Source of the DNA: Pseudomonas sp. HR96
GTDB taxonomy: Bacteria > Pseudomonadota > Gammaproteobacteria > Pseudomonadales > Pseudomonadaceae
DNA length: 64,000 nt
Direction of reading: 5' to 3'
NCBI RefSeq assembly: GCF_034059295.1
Contig: NZ_CP139141.1
Span: forward strand, 2,773,001 to 2,837,000
Numbering within the stretch: position 1 is the stretch's first letter; the number at the start of each line of letters is the position of its first letter. Both the position numbers and the translations under genes were made by a program. Below, one piece after another: positions 55,559 through 64,000 of this stretch. A model generated the notes under the pieces. It was not told the DNA's origin and did not search any database. It worked only from the letters and a program-made list of their open reading frames with translations.

Positions 55559-56515
55559 TCAGCCCCCCTGCTCATCGGGCTGCTTTTTGGTCACTGCATA
55601 GAGTGTCAGATGGTTTAGATCCTGAACCTCAAGCCGGTAGCTCTTCCCAGTTTCCGAAAGCACTACGCGTCCCAAAGCAAATATGCGGAAATAGTCTGCA
55701 GTCTCTTGAGCAAGGGTGTCGTTGAAGTAACCTCGGAAGCGGTATGCCTCCATCTCTTGATTGGTCACCTTCAGGTAAACGCCCTTCCCATCAATCCTGT
55801 CCATGAACCAGAGCATAAATCCAGCGTCCTTGCGGGGTTCCAACCTGGCTCCGCCATGGATGACACGCTTGGGTTGCCCTGGGTGAGCTTTTGATACGTT
55901 GGGGAAATAGGAGATCAGCGGCATCTCACCTTCGCCGGCCACCTTGAGTTGCAGGCTGAAGAACTCTTCCTTGTCTAGCTCCGCAGCATTGCGGTAGTAC
56001 TCCACAAGCCGTTCAAAACTTTTCGTTCGATTCCTGTTGGTGAATGACTCGCCCTTACCAACACCCATATCCCCGCGACGATTTTGGGCCAAACGATCCG
56101 TATCTGCCCCTCCCACGTCTTGGGTGCCAACCTGCCGGCCCGCGGGTGCAGGATCAAACTCATTGATGAAATCGTGGAGCTTGCGCTTGGCTTCCCGATC
56201 TTTGGTTTCGGCTTCTGAAGCGGGAGCGATGTCGGTGGTCGCCTCATCGGCTTGCCACGGACAATCCACCGCATGGCCTACCCCGGGATCGCGAAAATGG
56301 GCAGCCCTGTAGGTATCTGTCGGCAGGCTGGAATAGTTGACGCCCGTAATCGTCGGCGGCTCGTCGAGCGCTAAGCACCCCGAGTCGGGGCATTGAAAGG
56401 TGAAACGGGCCCTGGGCGCAGGCAAGGAAAAATACGCTCTACGGGCCTCGGTGATTGAGACAGTCCGGCCTAGCTCTACGCAATACGCTTCGTTGATTCG
56501 AATTTGCCCTGACAT
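55559..56515 (-). CDS. Unknown protein with N-terminal zinc-finger-like region
   Basis: The protein has 318 residues. ARFTFQCPDSGCLAL and later GHAVDCPW place cysteines and histidine as in a small zinc site. Residues about 90-190 are linker-like. The C-terminal ~130 residues are a mixed fold (ISYFPNVSKAHPGQPKRVIH, then YLKVTNQEMEAYRFRGYF). I do not recognise the family. It shares a transcript with paralog A. Confidence 0.6.
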   Translation of the reverse strand: MSGQIRINEAYCVELGRTVSITEARRAYFSLPAPRARFTFQCPDSGCLALDEPPTITGVNYSSLPTDTYRAAHFRDPGVGHAVDCPWQADEATTDIAPASEAETKDREAKRKLHDFINEFDPAPAGRQVGTQDVGGADTDRLAQNRRGDMGVGKGESFTNRNRTKSFERLVEYYRNAAELDKEEFFSLQLKVAGEGEMPLISYFPNVSKAHPGQPKRVIHGGARLEPRKDAGFMLWFMDRIDGKGVYLKVTNQEMEAYRFRGYFNDTLAQETADYFRIFALGRVVLSETGKSYRLEVQDLNHLTLYAVTKKQPDEQGG

Positions 56516-56730
56516 TCCCTAGCGCCCCCTCCTGAGGTTTCAGAATTCCACAGACGCTGGACACCGGCTCTCGCCAGTCCAGCACCTGCCTGACCGGAAT
56601 TTATATTCGACCTGGACGTACCGCGCAAACAAAAACGCGGCCAGCGGCGAGAAAATATCGGATACAACTGTGTAATTGCGCCCATGGGCTGCGACGCGTC
56701 TAATCAGCACATTCCACAGGAGAGAATGGT

Positions 56731-57132
56731 ATGACAACACGCGCCAAAACCTTCATGACCACCCTTAACAATCCACAACCCCGAGAGCAGGTGCTCATTG
56801 CGTACCTCGCAGTGACGATGTTGATTGCCGGTGTCTACCAGACCGCGCAGATTACAGATCCGATCGCCGCCGTCGGCGTCCCCAACGAGCTCGCACCACT
56901 ACTGGTCGTGGTCATCTTCGCGCCGATTTTGGCTTACCTGTTCCGCAACTTGCGAACCCTACACTCAAGATTGAGGATCAAGCGTGTGTACACCGATGAG
57001 GTGTATCAAGGGCTCGCCAAATTGGGTCAACGCATGGCCATCGCTGCTCGAGTAGCCAGAGTGGTTCTGAAATTGAAGAACGTATCTCTTCTAGCTGTTG
57101 GCTTAGCGCTGCTGGCAGCGTGGTTTCACTAA
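56731..57132 (+). CDS. Small inner-membrane protein
   Basis: The protein has 133 residues with three hydrophobic helices (VLIAYLAVTMLIAGVY, LAPLLVVVIFAPILAYLF, VSLLAVGLALLAAWF) joined by a basic cytoplasmic loop. GGAGAGAATGGT precedes ATG 56731. It has no recognised domain. It could be a membrane effector or anchor. Confidence 0.6.
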   Translation: MTTRAKTFMTTLNNPQPREQVLIAYLAVTMLIAGVYQTAQITDPIAAVGVPNELAPLLVVVIFAPILAYLFRNLRTLHSRLRIKRVYTDEVYQGLAKLGQRMAIAARVARVVLKLKNVSLLAVGLALLAAWFH

Positions 57133-57215
57133 GCGAGCTTGATGCTTGCAGGATTTCTCGGCTGTGGAAGGGATTCCAGTCCTGAGCCTAGCTTGATAGG
57201 CAGAAACTCTGCCGG

Positions 57216-57890
57216 TCATCGCGCCTTTCCGATGGATGTCTCAAGCTCGTTCTCTATCGCCTGGAAAACCTCCTCCAGATTTGGATGCTGCCCCGCCTGG
57301 CGAAGTCCCCTAATCAGGGTTGCCAGCTCGCCGGCTTGCTCAACAGACATCTGCAGATCGCAGTACACGTTTTCATCGGACTGCTTGAATGCCTTGAGCC
57401 CAGAGGGGCGATGCAGTGGATCGATGACCAGCTCACTGGCGTTTATCCACCCTTCAGGAAGGTGGCCCGCTGACTTAGTTGTGGCCGATCGCCGGAAGCC
57501 CTTTCCTAACAGTATGTAAATGGTATCGGAGGTTTGGAAAATGCCACGACCATCATATTGGGTCGCGTAGCCGGCCAAGATCGAGTCACCTTTCTTAAAT
57601 CGGCCTCGGCTATGGTGCTCAACGTAATGGCCGCAGAGCAGCATTGGAAGACGAGTCGCCTGAGGGCCTGCCTTATCAGACCCAGCACTTGCCGTCCCGT
57701 CCTCCATACTCGTGGGAGCCCAGGCCAGACTGAAATCTGCGTCCAGGACGTCAAGGACAATCCAGGAATACAGGCCACAAACCGCCTTGGTGGTTTCCGC
57801 ACCGAGCGCTTCTAAGGTCGAAATGTCCTTGGAGGAAGCCCCTTCCTGTAGCTCCCCGTTCAGGTCAACCAGCCCTACGGATTTAGACAC
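57216..57890 (-). CDS. Unknown protein with a paralog-family-like core
   Basis: The protein has 224 residues and a GTG start (57890). The middle segment HHSRGRFKKGDSILAGYATQ and FQTSDTIYILLG resembles the GRxxDGxxI ... YVV core of the small paralogs next to it, inside a longer protein. The rest is unrecognised (STLEALGAETTKAVCGLYSW). It may be a fifth, extended family member. The link is tentative. Confidence 0.5.
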   Translation of the reverse strand: MSKSVGLVDLNGELQEGASSKDISTLEALGAETTKAVCGLYSWIVLDVLDADFSLAWAPTSMEDGTASAGSDKAGPQATRLPMLLCGHYVEHHSRGRFKKGDSILAGYATQYDGRGIFQTSDTIYILLGKGFRRSATTKSAGHLPEGWINASELVIDPLHRPSGLKAFKQSDENVYCDLQMSVEQAGELATLIRGLRQAGQHPNLEEVFQAIENELETSIGKAR

Positions 57891-58015
57891 GTTGGCACTC
57901 CATCGATCGGCGTCACGAGGACGGCCAATGCTGCAAATTAAGCGGCCGCAATCCCGGCCAGTTGCTTAACGAATATTCCCTGAGGGTTGGGGACGTCGGA
58001 TGCAGCATGGCTAGG

Positions 58016-58291
58016 CTAAGCATCTGCTCGCCCCCGATCGTGAACCAGCACATATCGACTATTGGCGATAGTCACTGCAACCACATACCCAGCCTCTTCG
58101 TACAACGACATGACCACAGCCGTACGAATCAGGCGACCATCTATGAAGCGACCCGTGCGATCCATGTTGATCCTCCCGATCACACAGGGAAATTTCGCCT
58201 CTGGCATCCATAGGTAGGCAGTGATGGCCTCGGCAAATTTGACCATGGACGCCTTCAAGATAAGCTCTGGCCTTTCAATCGCGGTCGCCAT
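58016..58291 (-). CDS. Small paralog B (DRTGRFIDG type)
   Basis: The protein has 91 residues. The core reads INMDRTGRFIDGRLIRTAVV then NSRYVLVH. ATG 58291 has GAGGTAGTG before it and lies inside the end of paralog C, overlapping it by 17 bases, so the two are translationally coupled. Function unknown. Confidence 0.6.
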   Translation of the reverse strand: MATAIERPELILKASMVKFAEAITAYLWMPEAKFPCVIGRINMDRTGRFIDGRLIRTAVVMSLYEEAGYVVAVTIANSRYVLVHDRGRADA

Positions 58292-58637
58292 CACTACCTC
58301 TTTCTTGGGGGAGCTCGGAAACGATCACGTAATGATCGGACGCAGCCACCGCGCGTAGTAGTTGAAAGCCACCCTGCGTGGATATGTGCTCTACCGCGGG
58401 CGTTGCGACCGTCATGCCATCACGCGCTCTGCCGGAGCGATCGCAGAAAACAGTGGCTGCGTATCTATCCCCCACCCGACCGGCATCCATGAGATAGGCG
58501 TCGACAAGAACCCCCCAGTCATAGGTCATCGCACGCTCGACTGCTGCCGGTAACGACGAGTGGCCGGCCGCCGTGCGTGCGATGTGTGGGGTGGTCTTGG
58601 GTGATCCGGTCTTTCGTTTCAAAACATCAGTGCTCAT
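58275..58637 (-). CDS. Small paralog C (DRSGRARDG type)
   Basis: The protein has 120 residues. The core reads TVFCDRSGRARDGMTVATPA then ASDHYVIVS. The start (TGATG) overlaps the stop of the phosphoesterase gene, and paralog B overlaps its end, making a three-gene operon of phosphoesterase, C and B. Function unknown; the coupling suggests they act with the phosphoesterase. Confidence 0.6.
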   Translation of the reverse strand: MSTDVLKRKTGSPKTTPHIARTAAGHSSLPAAVERAMTYDWGVLVDAYLMDAGRVGDRYAATVFCDRSGRARDGMTVATPAVEHISTQGGFQLLRAVAASDHYVIVSELPQERGSDGDRD

Positions 58638-59371
58638 CAGATTTGTATTTCGAACAGGGGATCAAAGCCTGTTTGCTCTCGCGGGTATCCCCGAGGGTTT
58701 GAGATGACCCGACAGCCGGCCAGCTCGACATCCACTGCCTGATGCGTATGACCAAATACCCACAGATCTGCCTTTTCGATAAGCCCTGGCCAGTCATTCG
58801 TATACGCGGCATTGAGGTGGCCATCATGTTTGGTACCGACCACCGCGGGCGATGGTGAGTGATGGGTTACGACAATCGTTTTGCCTTCAAAAGGCTGGGC
58901 AAGCTGCTGGGCTAGCCAGGCCTTGGCGGCATGATTGCGAGTGACAAGGTCATCGGGTCTCAGGCGTCGGTATCCCGCATCAGCCCGGATGTAATTGAAG
59001 TCGTTCATCCACTGCCAAGCCATCTTGCTCGCAGCCACCTGATCGCCCGTTGAGGAGAAGTCAGTCCACGCTGCGGTGCCCAAGATACGGGTGCCATTGA
59101 TAATGAGTGAATCATTTTCCATGACATGCACGTGGCTTTCTGCGGCATCTCTCATTTTGCGCAGCGTCCTGTCGATATGGCCGTCGTAGTACTCATGGTT
59201 GCCGCATATGTAAGCGACCTTGCACTCGAACGTTTCATTTGCCCACTTCACGCCACGGGCCTTCTTGTCGATGTCCCCCGCGAGAATGACCAAGTCGACG
59301 TCGGGATCGAGCGCCGGCGGATCAAAGCGGTGAAATTCGTTATGCAGGTCTGAGTAAATTCGTAGCTTCAT
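58637..59371 (-). CDS. Calcineurin-like metallophosphoesterase
   Basis: The protein has 244 residues with all metal-binding motifs: SDLHNEF (D-x-H), LAGDID (GDxx), GNHEYYDG (GNHE), VVTHHSP and GHTHQAVD. It is a single-domain enzyme of the MPP superfamily and probably acts on nucleotides or nucleic acid ends. It leads the operon with paralogs C and B. ATG 59371 at MKLRIYSDLHN leaves almost no N-terminal extension. Confidence 0.8.
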   Translation of the reverse strand: MKLRIYSDLHNEFHRFDPPALDPDVDLVILAGDIDKKARGVKWANETFECKVAYICGNHEYYDGHIDRTLRKMRDAAESHVHVMENDSLIINGTRILGTAAWTDFSSTGDQVAASKMAWQWMNDFNYIRADAGYRRLRPDDLVTRNHAAKAWLAQQLAQPFEGKTIVVTHHSPSPAVVGTKHDGHLNAAYTNDWPGLIEKADLWVFGHTHQAVDVELAGCRVISNPRGYPREQTGFDPLFEIQI

Positions 59372-59549
59372 CGGTCGGTCACTTGGGAATTTGCTGTGTT
59401 TCGATTTGATTTACAGGTTGTACGGCTTTAGTGCTTCCACACCTGTTTGACCTTCGCACGGGCACCGCTATGAGCTGCTGGTTTCGAGTGTGTTTGATAG
59501 TCTATGGGGCCATAACAGCTTCACCTGTGTAGATCCGTATGCCGGATGG

Positions 59550-59813
59550 CTAGTGGCGTACGCCAGAAAAGCGTGGGCTCAATCCATCCGGCGCCAATTC
59601 GCAAACGACATATGCACTGCCATTGCTCGTCTCGAAGACGTGATATCCGTGGCTCTCGAACTGCCGACGTAGGGTGGACGTCCTAATGGTCGCACCATCT
59701 CGAAAGCGCCCACGTTGTTCTTGGTAAACCACACCTACCAGGCAGTTGATTTCGTGCTCCACCCTCGCACAGCACATGTAAGCGGTGGCCGGGAATTCGA
59801 ACCGCATACCCAT
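59550..59813 (-). CDS. Small paralog D (RGRFRDG type)
   Basis: The protein has 87 residues. The core reads YQEQRGRFRDGATIRTSTLR then NGSAYVVCEL. It is closest to paralog B. The start is ATG 59813 or 59807. It stands on its own upstream of the phosphoesterase. Function unknown. Confidence 0.6.
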   Translation of the reverse strand: MGMRFEFPATAYMCCARVEHEINCLVGVVYQEQRGRFRDGATIRTSTLRRQFESHGYHVFETSNGSAYVVCELAPDGLSPRFSGVRH

Positions 59814-60009
59814 AGCACGCTCGACGCTTTCGGGCGTTGAGGTCGGCTTGACCTGGGCTCTGCAGCTCGCCTAGGTGTAGAGGATAAAAATCACAATCGA
59901 CGGTTTAGGGCTAAATTGATATCTGGTAGAGAGATGTCGCCCTGAGCCGCTGCCCTCGCCCGCCTGCCTGCCTAAACCCACGCAGCGGTAGGTCGAACCA
60001 CGCGCTTGC

Positions 60010-60051
60010 GCCGTAACCTTACGACTACTATATACGGTAGAGTGTTACGGC
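60010..60051. promoter_or_regulatory. Inverted repeat upstream of the HTH gene
   Basis: GCCGTAAC (60010-60017) and GTTACGGC (60044-60051) are perfect arms with a 26-bp spacer holding TATATACGG. This lies 37 bp before the HTH start and may be its operator and promoter. Confidence 0.5.
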
Positions 60052-60087
60052 ACAACATGGCTACATCCTCGGTTTTGAGGATTGCCT

Positions 60088-60555
60088 GTGTCGATGAAGG
60101 TACCTTTAGCCGCAATCCTTCGCGCGCTGCGAGCTCACAAAGGGTTGACCCAGGAGTCAATTCCCGAAGGGAGCAATCGTCAGTACCTGAGTCAGCTTGA
60201 GCACGGCAAGTCGAGCCCGACATTGGACAAGCTGCAGGACTTATCGGAGGCATACGGGGCGTCTCCCCTATTGCTAGTCGGCGCAGCCACGCTGATCCAG
60301 GAAGGCATAACTGTTGATGCGCTCGTAGAGAGATTCGCAGACCAGATGCGCGAACTGGATGCCGCCGGCACACTCGCGGCAGCGCGGGCAGAGTTGGATG
60401 ACAATGGGCTACGTAGCAGGCCAGCCGGCCGGGTGATTGATCGCGATCTGAAGGCTGCGATTCAGGAGTGCAAAGCTCAGGGCTTGAGCCAGGCGCAGAC
60501 GTCTCAGAATCTTGGTGTGAACAAGATGACTGTCAGTAGGTATTGGCGCGACTAG
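60088..60555 (+). CDS. Xre-family transcriptional regulator
   Basis: The protein has about 155 residues. The N-terminal HTH_3 domain reads AILRALRAHKGLTQESIPEG then YLSQLEHGKSSPTLDKLQDL. A second C-terminal DNA-binding segment (QGLSQAQTSQNLGVNKMTVS) resembles a resolvase-type HTH, so the protein may touch DNA at two sites. The start is GTG 60088 with GAGG seven bases upstream; ATG 60094 or TTG 60082 are possible. It converges with tniQ. Confidence 0.75.
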   Translation: MSMKVPLAAILRALRAHKGLTQESIPEGSNRQYLSQLEHGKSSPTLDKLQDLSEAYGASPLLLVGAATLIQEGITVDALVERFADQMRELDAAGTLAAARAELDDNGLRSRPAGRVIDRDLKAAIQECKAQGLSQAQTSQNLGVNKMTVSRYWRD

Positions 60556-60689
60556 CTAGTTGATTATTGAGGGTTATTATCATATCGCGAATGTTGGCCC
60601 CAATCATTACCCCAGCAGAACAGCATATAGCGCAATGAAGACACCTTTCAGGAGAGCTGCCAGCCAAATAGCAAGTGGCGCTCAATAGC

Positions 60690-62201
60690 TCACAAATAAA
60701 TGTAATTTTTTACTTTGCTTGGTTTCTGTGGATCGATAAACTTCAAAACAGATGCAGCGTCAGGATAGAATCGCTCAACTGCGTCTTCGACAAGATGTGG
60801 TAATACATAGTCCGCGGTGCCGGATTTGCATCCGCAGCGCAAGCTAGACAATTCTTCCAGGTAAGATGGCGATACAAAGTAAGCGCCATATTCTTCTGAA
60901 TCATCGGCCGAAGGTGACCATGGAATATCTTTGTAGGTATGAGAGAAACTGGAATTAAGGGTCTGTTCTACCTTCATGTTGTGGAACTTCACAACCGTCT
61001 CTCCGCTTTCGGCAGTACCGATCAAAAAAGCGCCCCACACGCTGTAGAATCCCACCAATTTGTTGTTAAGGCTATTCTTAAACTCCGCCAAGGGGCAATG
61101 GTCACGGCTGCCATATGTCGAATATGTACATTGACCTCTCCCGACTGCCAACGCCAGATCATTTGTCGTTAAGGCGTTCATCAGCCAACAAACGTACGCC
61201 AACGAGGCAAAACAGCTAGATCCTGGCTGCAAATGCATGCGCTGGTGAAGCGTTAAATTGATAAAAGAACGAAGACATTTTCTATGCTTTGAAATGTACG
61301 TTTTCCATATGTGCCTCCTGAGAGATTTTACACACCGAATCTGATCTATTTTTGAAATCGATACAACACCCATGCACTGGACGTCGTATAGTCTCCGCTT
61401 GGCGGGGTCAGCGCCCCAAAAGCCGGAAACTCCCCCTTCTCGCTCAAAAGAGTATTCAAGACTAAGCCTCGTAACAGGAAAGCTCAAACGAGCATTAAAT
61501 AGTTTTGGGACATTAAGTTTATCCTCCAGATATCGCAAGATCATATCATCTAGGTCGTGTTTAAAGCTTCGTGACTCTACCCAACGGAATATATCACCGC
61601 CAACTAGTTTTTTCGAAGCCGCTAACCACACTGTAAAGTCACGATACCAAGAACTCATCACCTGGAATTCCGGTGCTGAAAAATCTGGGATAACGAGCTG
61701 CCCAGCAAGTGACGAGATATGTCCACAAAAGCGCTCAGGATCTGATGGAAAGCTTCGAGAGTGTTGTGAAGGCAGATGGAGTAAATTTAACAATTCGTAG
61801 CACTTGGGGCAGCTAACAAGTTTATCACCGTGCCATGGGCACGACTGAATTTTTTGGAGGCAAAATATAGATGAATGGTAACCGATTTTAATGCAACTAG
61901 GGCAATGCCATACTTGAGGCCCAGCGTAATGAAGGTGGTCTCTGGGTATCATCGTAAGAAAACTGTCATCCAAAGCACCACGCTGGAAACCGAGCGTATC
62001 TTCCAGCCGTCCCTGGTCGATGGAGCCTTTTGCCCACCAACTAAAACTATGATGGTCTTCGATGCTTGGATTTTTAATTAGATCGATCACCTGGCGTCCG
62101 CTGACCTTATTGATGAGCAGAACCTTCACCAGTATCAGCCAAATCGACTCGAAAGGCGCTAGGCGCCTTATGAAAGATAATACTTGGCGTTCATTCATCA
62201 T
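60690..62201 (-). CDS. tniQ: TniQ-family transposition target-selection protein
   Basis: The protein has 503 residues. The zinc-finger region is HCPSCIKIGYHSSIFCL, then CPWHGDKLVSCPKC (about 120-155), typical of TniQ/TnsD. TniQ binds target DNA and recruits the ATPase of Tn7-like transposons. Its ATG overlaps the ATPase stop by 11 bases. The region is AT-rich compared with the rest of the window. The protein's length (503) is that of longer TniQ/TnsD types, so it may recognise a fixed site. Confidence 0.75.
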   Translation of the reverse strand: MMNERQVLSFIRRLAPFESIWLILVKVLLINKVSGRQVIDLIKNPSIEDHHSFSWWAKGSIDQGRLEDTLGFQRGALDDSFLTMIPRDHLHYAGPQVWHCPSCIKIGYHSSIFCLQKIQSCPWHGDKLVSCPKCYELLNLLHLPSQHSRSFPSDPERFCGHISSLAGQLVIPDFSAPEFQVMSSWYRDFTVWLAASKKLVGGDIFRWVESRSFKHDLDDMILRYLEDKLNVPKLFNARLSFPVTRLSLEYSFEREGGVSGFWGADPAKRRLYDVQCMGVVSISKIDQIRCVKSLRRHIWKTYISKHRKCLRSFINLTLHQRMHLQPGSSCFASLAYVCWLMNALTTNDLALAVGRGQCTYSTYGSRDHCPLAEFKNSLNNKLVGFYSVWGAFLIGTAESGETVVKFHNMKVEQTLNSSFSHTYKDIPWSPSADDSEEYGAYFVSPSYLEELSSLRCGCKSGTADYVLPHLVEDAVERFYPDAASVLKFIDPQKPSKVKNYIYL

Positions 62202-63180
62202 CTGGGGCCTTCGGCGGTTTGATACTCATTAACGCAGCGAACTGACTCATTTCAGAGCTCGCAATTGCGCTTTTGATATCTTTCTCATTGAACGCGAAAC
62301 CCTCTTCGTCTTTCAGTCTTGCGCCGACAAGTAGGTATGACATTGTTAAAAAGATATGCTCTGTGGGTATAGTGTGGGCACCCACCGCTGCCACGCAGCT
62401 CATGGAATGCCTATAGATCTCATCTGCCATTGACATCAGCCTAAAGCCCGCATGGAACGCTTTCGGCAGAAAAAATTCTGTGAAACTGCACGCGCTGCCA
62501 TGAGGATAAGCCGAACCCTCGTCGAAATACGCCAGAATCGTACTAAGCCACTCAACACTTCCACAGCCAACAAAGTCAATTTTTCTACCTAGAAACCTGG
62601 CCAATATGGCCATATGCTTACCCGCATGCAACGAGTTACGGACGTTCTCAATTTCAGTTTGTGCAAACCCCACAGTCGTAAGTTTTAAGCCACGCGTGCT
62701 GAGAATATTTTGCACCACCTGAAGATGCTGATAGTCCTTGTAGTCTAGGGCCTGCATCTCATCAATTACCAAGATAAAATGAGTACTACCGAGGCTGGCA
62801 AGCTCACAGATGATGTGATCTATCACAGCATCTCGAAGGCCGCTCAATTTAGTCCTAGGCTTGACTACCAGACCAATAGCTTTGACCATTGAATGGATAA
62901 TACTTTCCTCTCGGGCTATATCCGCGGTGACAAATTTCACATACCGATTGGGAAAATCGTTACGCAAAATTGCTACGATGGCGGTTGCACACTGAGTTTT
63001 TCCCATCCGAGGTACTGATTGGAAGTGAACGCTTGGCATGCTCAACCAAACTTGCTCGCGAACCTGTTTGTACGCCCACTCAATGGTCGGCGTCAACACA
63101 AAGTAACTTCGAAGAACGATAGGATGACCTTCCAGAAGCTGATCTCGCACGGATGTTATTTTGGGGTCAAAATCAAGCAC
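62191..63180 (-). CDS. tnsC: TnsC/TniB-like AAA ATPase
   Basis: The protein has 329 residues. It has Walker A SVPRMGKTQC, Walker B HFILVIDEMQAL, and sensor LKLTTVGFAQ. It links TniQ-marked target sites to the transposase. It lies between tniQ and the transposase gene, in the order typical for Tn7-like and Tn5053-like elements. Confidence 0.75.
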   Translation of the reverse strand: MLDFDPKITSVRDQLLEGHPIVLRSYFVLTPTIEWAYKQVREQVWLSMPSVHFQSVPRMGKTQCATAIVAILRNDFPNRYVKFVTADIAREESIIHSMVKAIGLVVKPRTKLSGLRDAVIDHIICELASLGSTHFILVIDEMQALDYKDYQHLQVVQNILSTRGLKLTTVGFAQTEIENVRNSLHAGKHMAILARFLGRKIDFVGCGSVEWLSTILAYFDEGSAYPHGSACSFTEFFLPKAFHAGFRLMSMADEIYRHSMSCVAAVGAHTIPTEHIFLTMSYLLVGARLKDEEGFAFNEKDIKSAIASSEMSQFAALMSIKPPKAPDDE

Positions 63181-63194
63181 TGGAAGTCTCCGAT

Positions 63195-64000
63195 CTACTT
63201 GAATAAATTCCTAATATTCAGAACTGTATCTGGAACCACCGAGTCGTAAGATTTAGTCGGATCTATGAGTGGCTCAGTGCTAGGCTTTGAAGGTTTGGCT
63301 GGCGCTGGTGTCGCGGGATGCCCTCCTGGTGCCGGCTGTAAGGGAGGCAGTGGCTGACCCGACTCATGCAGCGCTTTTTTATATGCGGACGCAGCGCCGG
63401 CGTTCTTCCGGTCATTAGGCGTTTCCACAATTTTTTCTTTAGACGCATGGAGTGACTGCGCTTTTTGTGCTTGATAGTGAAGAAATGCTATGACAGGGTC
63501 GTCTGAGTGCGCGAGAATAAGTAGTCGGGCTCGCAACAGTTTGTTGATTGCTTTTCTGGTTCGACGACTGTGTTTGGTCTTCTCCCATCCACCCGTAGCG
63601 GTCAACGTACCAAGTGGTGATCCATCTGGCAGAAATGCTTCAACAGATCTCATATCGCTCTCGTCGATTTCGACGGTTAGGAATTCACCTATGAGCCACG
63701 TCGAATACGAAAGGACTTCACTTTTATACCTAACCCGATCAATTTGAGTGTACCCCCTAACCCCCTTGAGCGGATAGCCGATGACCTTCACTCGTGCAAC
63801 CGTCTTTTTGAATGCTATTGATGGGAGAACTGCTGCAATAGGGCTCCGAGGAATGTAGCTGAAGTTATCGCGCTCCAAATACTGGCCAATCATATCTAAT
63901 GGACTTAACCCACCCTTGCCTTCAGAAGGTAGGCCGTTTGCCATTGCGTGATGGTAATACAACATTTCCTCAACTTCGTCTGCTTCGATCCGGTATTCAA
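63195..64000 (-). CDS. tnsB: Mu/TnsB-type transposase, C-terminal part (partial)
   Basis: The frame is open to the window edge and gives 268 residues. The beta-barrel part (VIGYPLKGVRGYTQIDRVRY, STWLIGEFLTVEIDES) is the Mu transposase C-terminal domain of TnsB/TniA. The DDE catalytic core lies outside the window. The tail (after TGGWEKTKHSRRTRKAINKL) ends with a Pro-rich stretch and a short helix, SVVPDTVLNIRNLFK, which in TnsB contacts TnsC. The transposon end is expected further to the right. Confidence 0.75.
   Translation of the reverse strand, partial: EYRIEADEVEEMLYYHHAMANGLPSEGKGGLSPLDMIGQYLERDNFSYIPRSPIAAVLPSIAFKKTVARVKVIGYPLKGVRGYTQIDRVRYKSEVLSYSTWLIGEFLTVEIDESDMRSVEAFLPDGSPLGTLTATGGWEKTKHSRRTRKAINKLLRARLLILAHSDDPVIAFLHYQAQKAQSLHASKEKIVETPNDRKNAGAASAYKKALHESGQPLPPLQPAPGGHPATPAPAKPSKPSTEPLIDPTKSYDSVVPDTVLNIRNLFK

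Overview
The window looks like a Pseudomonas chromosome (fluorescens/putida type). The evidence is GC-rich codon use, an RES/Xre toxin-antitoxin pair, a polyol ABC operon in the Pseudomonas mtl style, a DUF7693-type small protein and a UmuDC (RulAB) pair under a canonical LexA box. A 28-bp sequence at 11767-11794 matches the gamma-proteobacterial dif site at 25 of 28 positions by comparison with the E. coli site, so the window probably lies in or near the replication terminus. Most of it is accessory DNA.

Layout. 0-4.4 kb: ordinary genes (PRISE-like enone reductase, RES/Xre toxin-antitoxin with a palindromic operator, diguanylate cyclase, small DUF2188-like protein). 4.8-12.5 kb: decayed mobile and secretion DNA, namely a tolC-hlyD fusion pseudogene, a truncated type I secretion effector, a GST, IS5- and IS3-family remnants, a large membrane protein, gene fragments, an 8-bp tandem repeat and the dif-like site. 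12.5-26.5 kb: a defence cluster with two Shedu-type genes (one intact, one with its catalytic motif replaced), a 1,486-residue Cap4-like/TPR/GreAB-C/PIN protein bracketed by 101-bp direct repeats, and an Mrr-nSTAND NTPase; a nitroreductase, a DUF7693-like protein and a HAD hydrolase are mixed in.

27-30.3 kb: rulA is intact, but rulB stops after about 155 residues where a KfrA-like DNA-binding gene and a tyrosine recombinase begin. This matches the rulB insertion hotspot for integron-like elements in Pseudomonas. 30.3-40.7 kb: two unknown genes, a damaged aldo/keto reductase and a complete sorbitol/mannitol-type operon (binding protein, two permeases, ATPase, polyol dehydrogenase) divergent from an AraC regulator and a fructokinase, with a perfect 15-bp inverted repeat in the control region.

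40.7-60.6 kb: a second accessory block. It holds a PIN_8 protein, a caspase-like protease with a translationally coupled partner, a helicase IV-like protein with an inserted nuclease-like segment coupled to a transglutaminase-like protease, an HTH-ParA protein, a Septu-type PtuA/PtuB pair, a metallophosphoesterase operon, and a dispersed family of four or five small paralogous proteins. 60.7-64 kb: tniQ, a TnsC/TniB-like ATPase and the C-terminal part of a Mu/TnsB-type transposase, all on the minus strand and relatively AT-rich. They form one end of a Tn7-like or Tn5053-like transposon that runs out of the window and whose cargo may be the block to its left.

The candidates for a poorly described system are the caspase operon at 43-46 kb (possibly with the protease-helicase pair), the active/inactive Shedu pair, and the small paralog family around the phosphoesterase.
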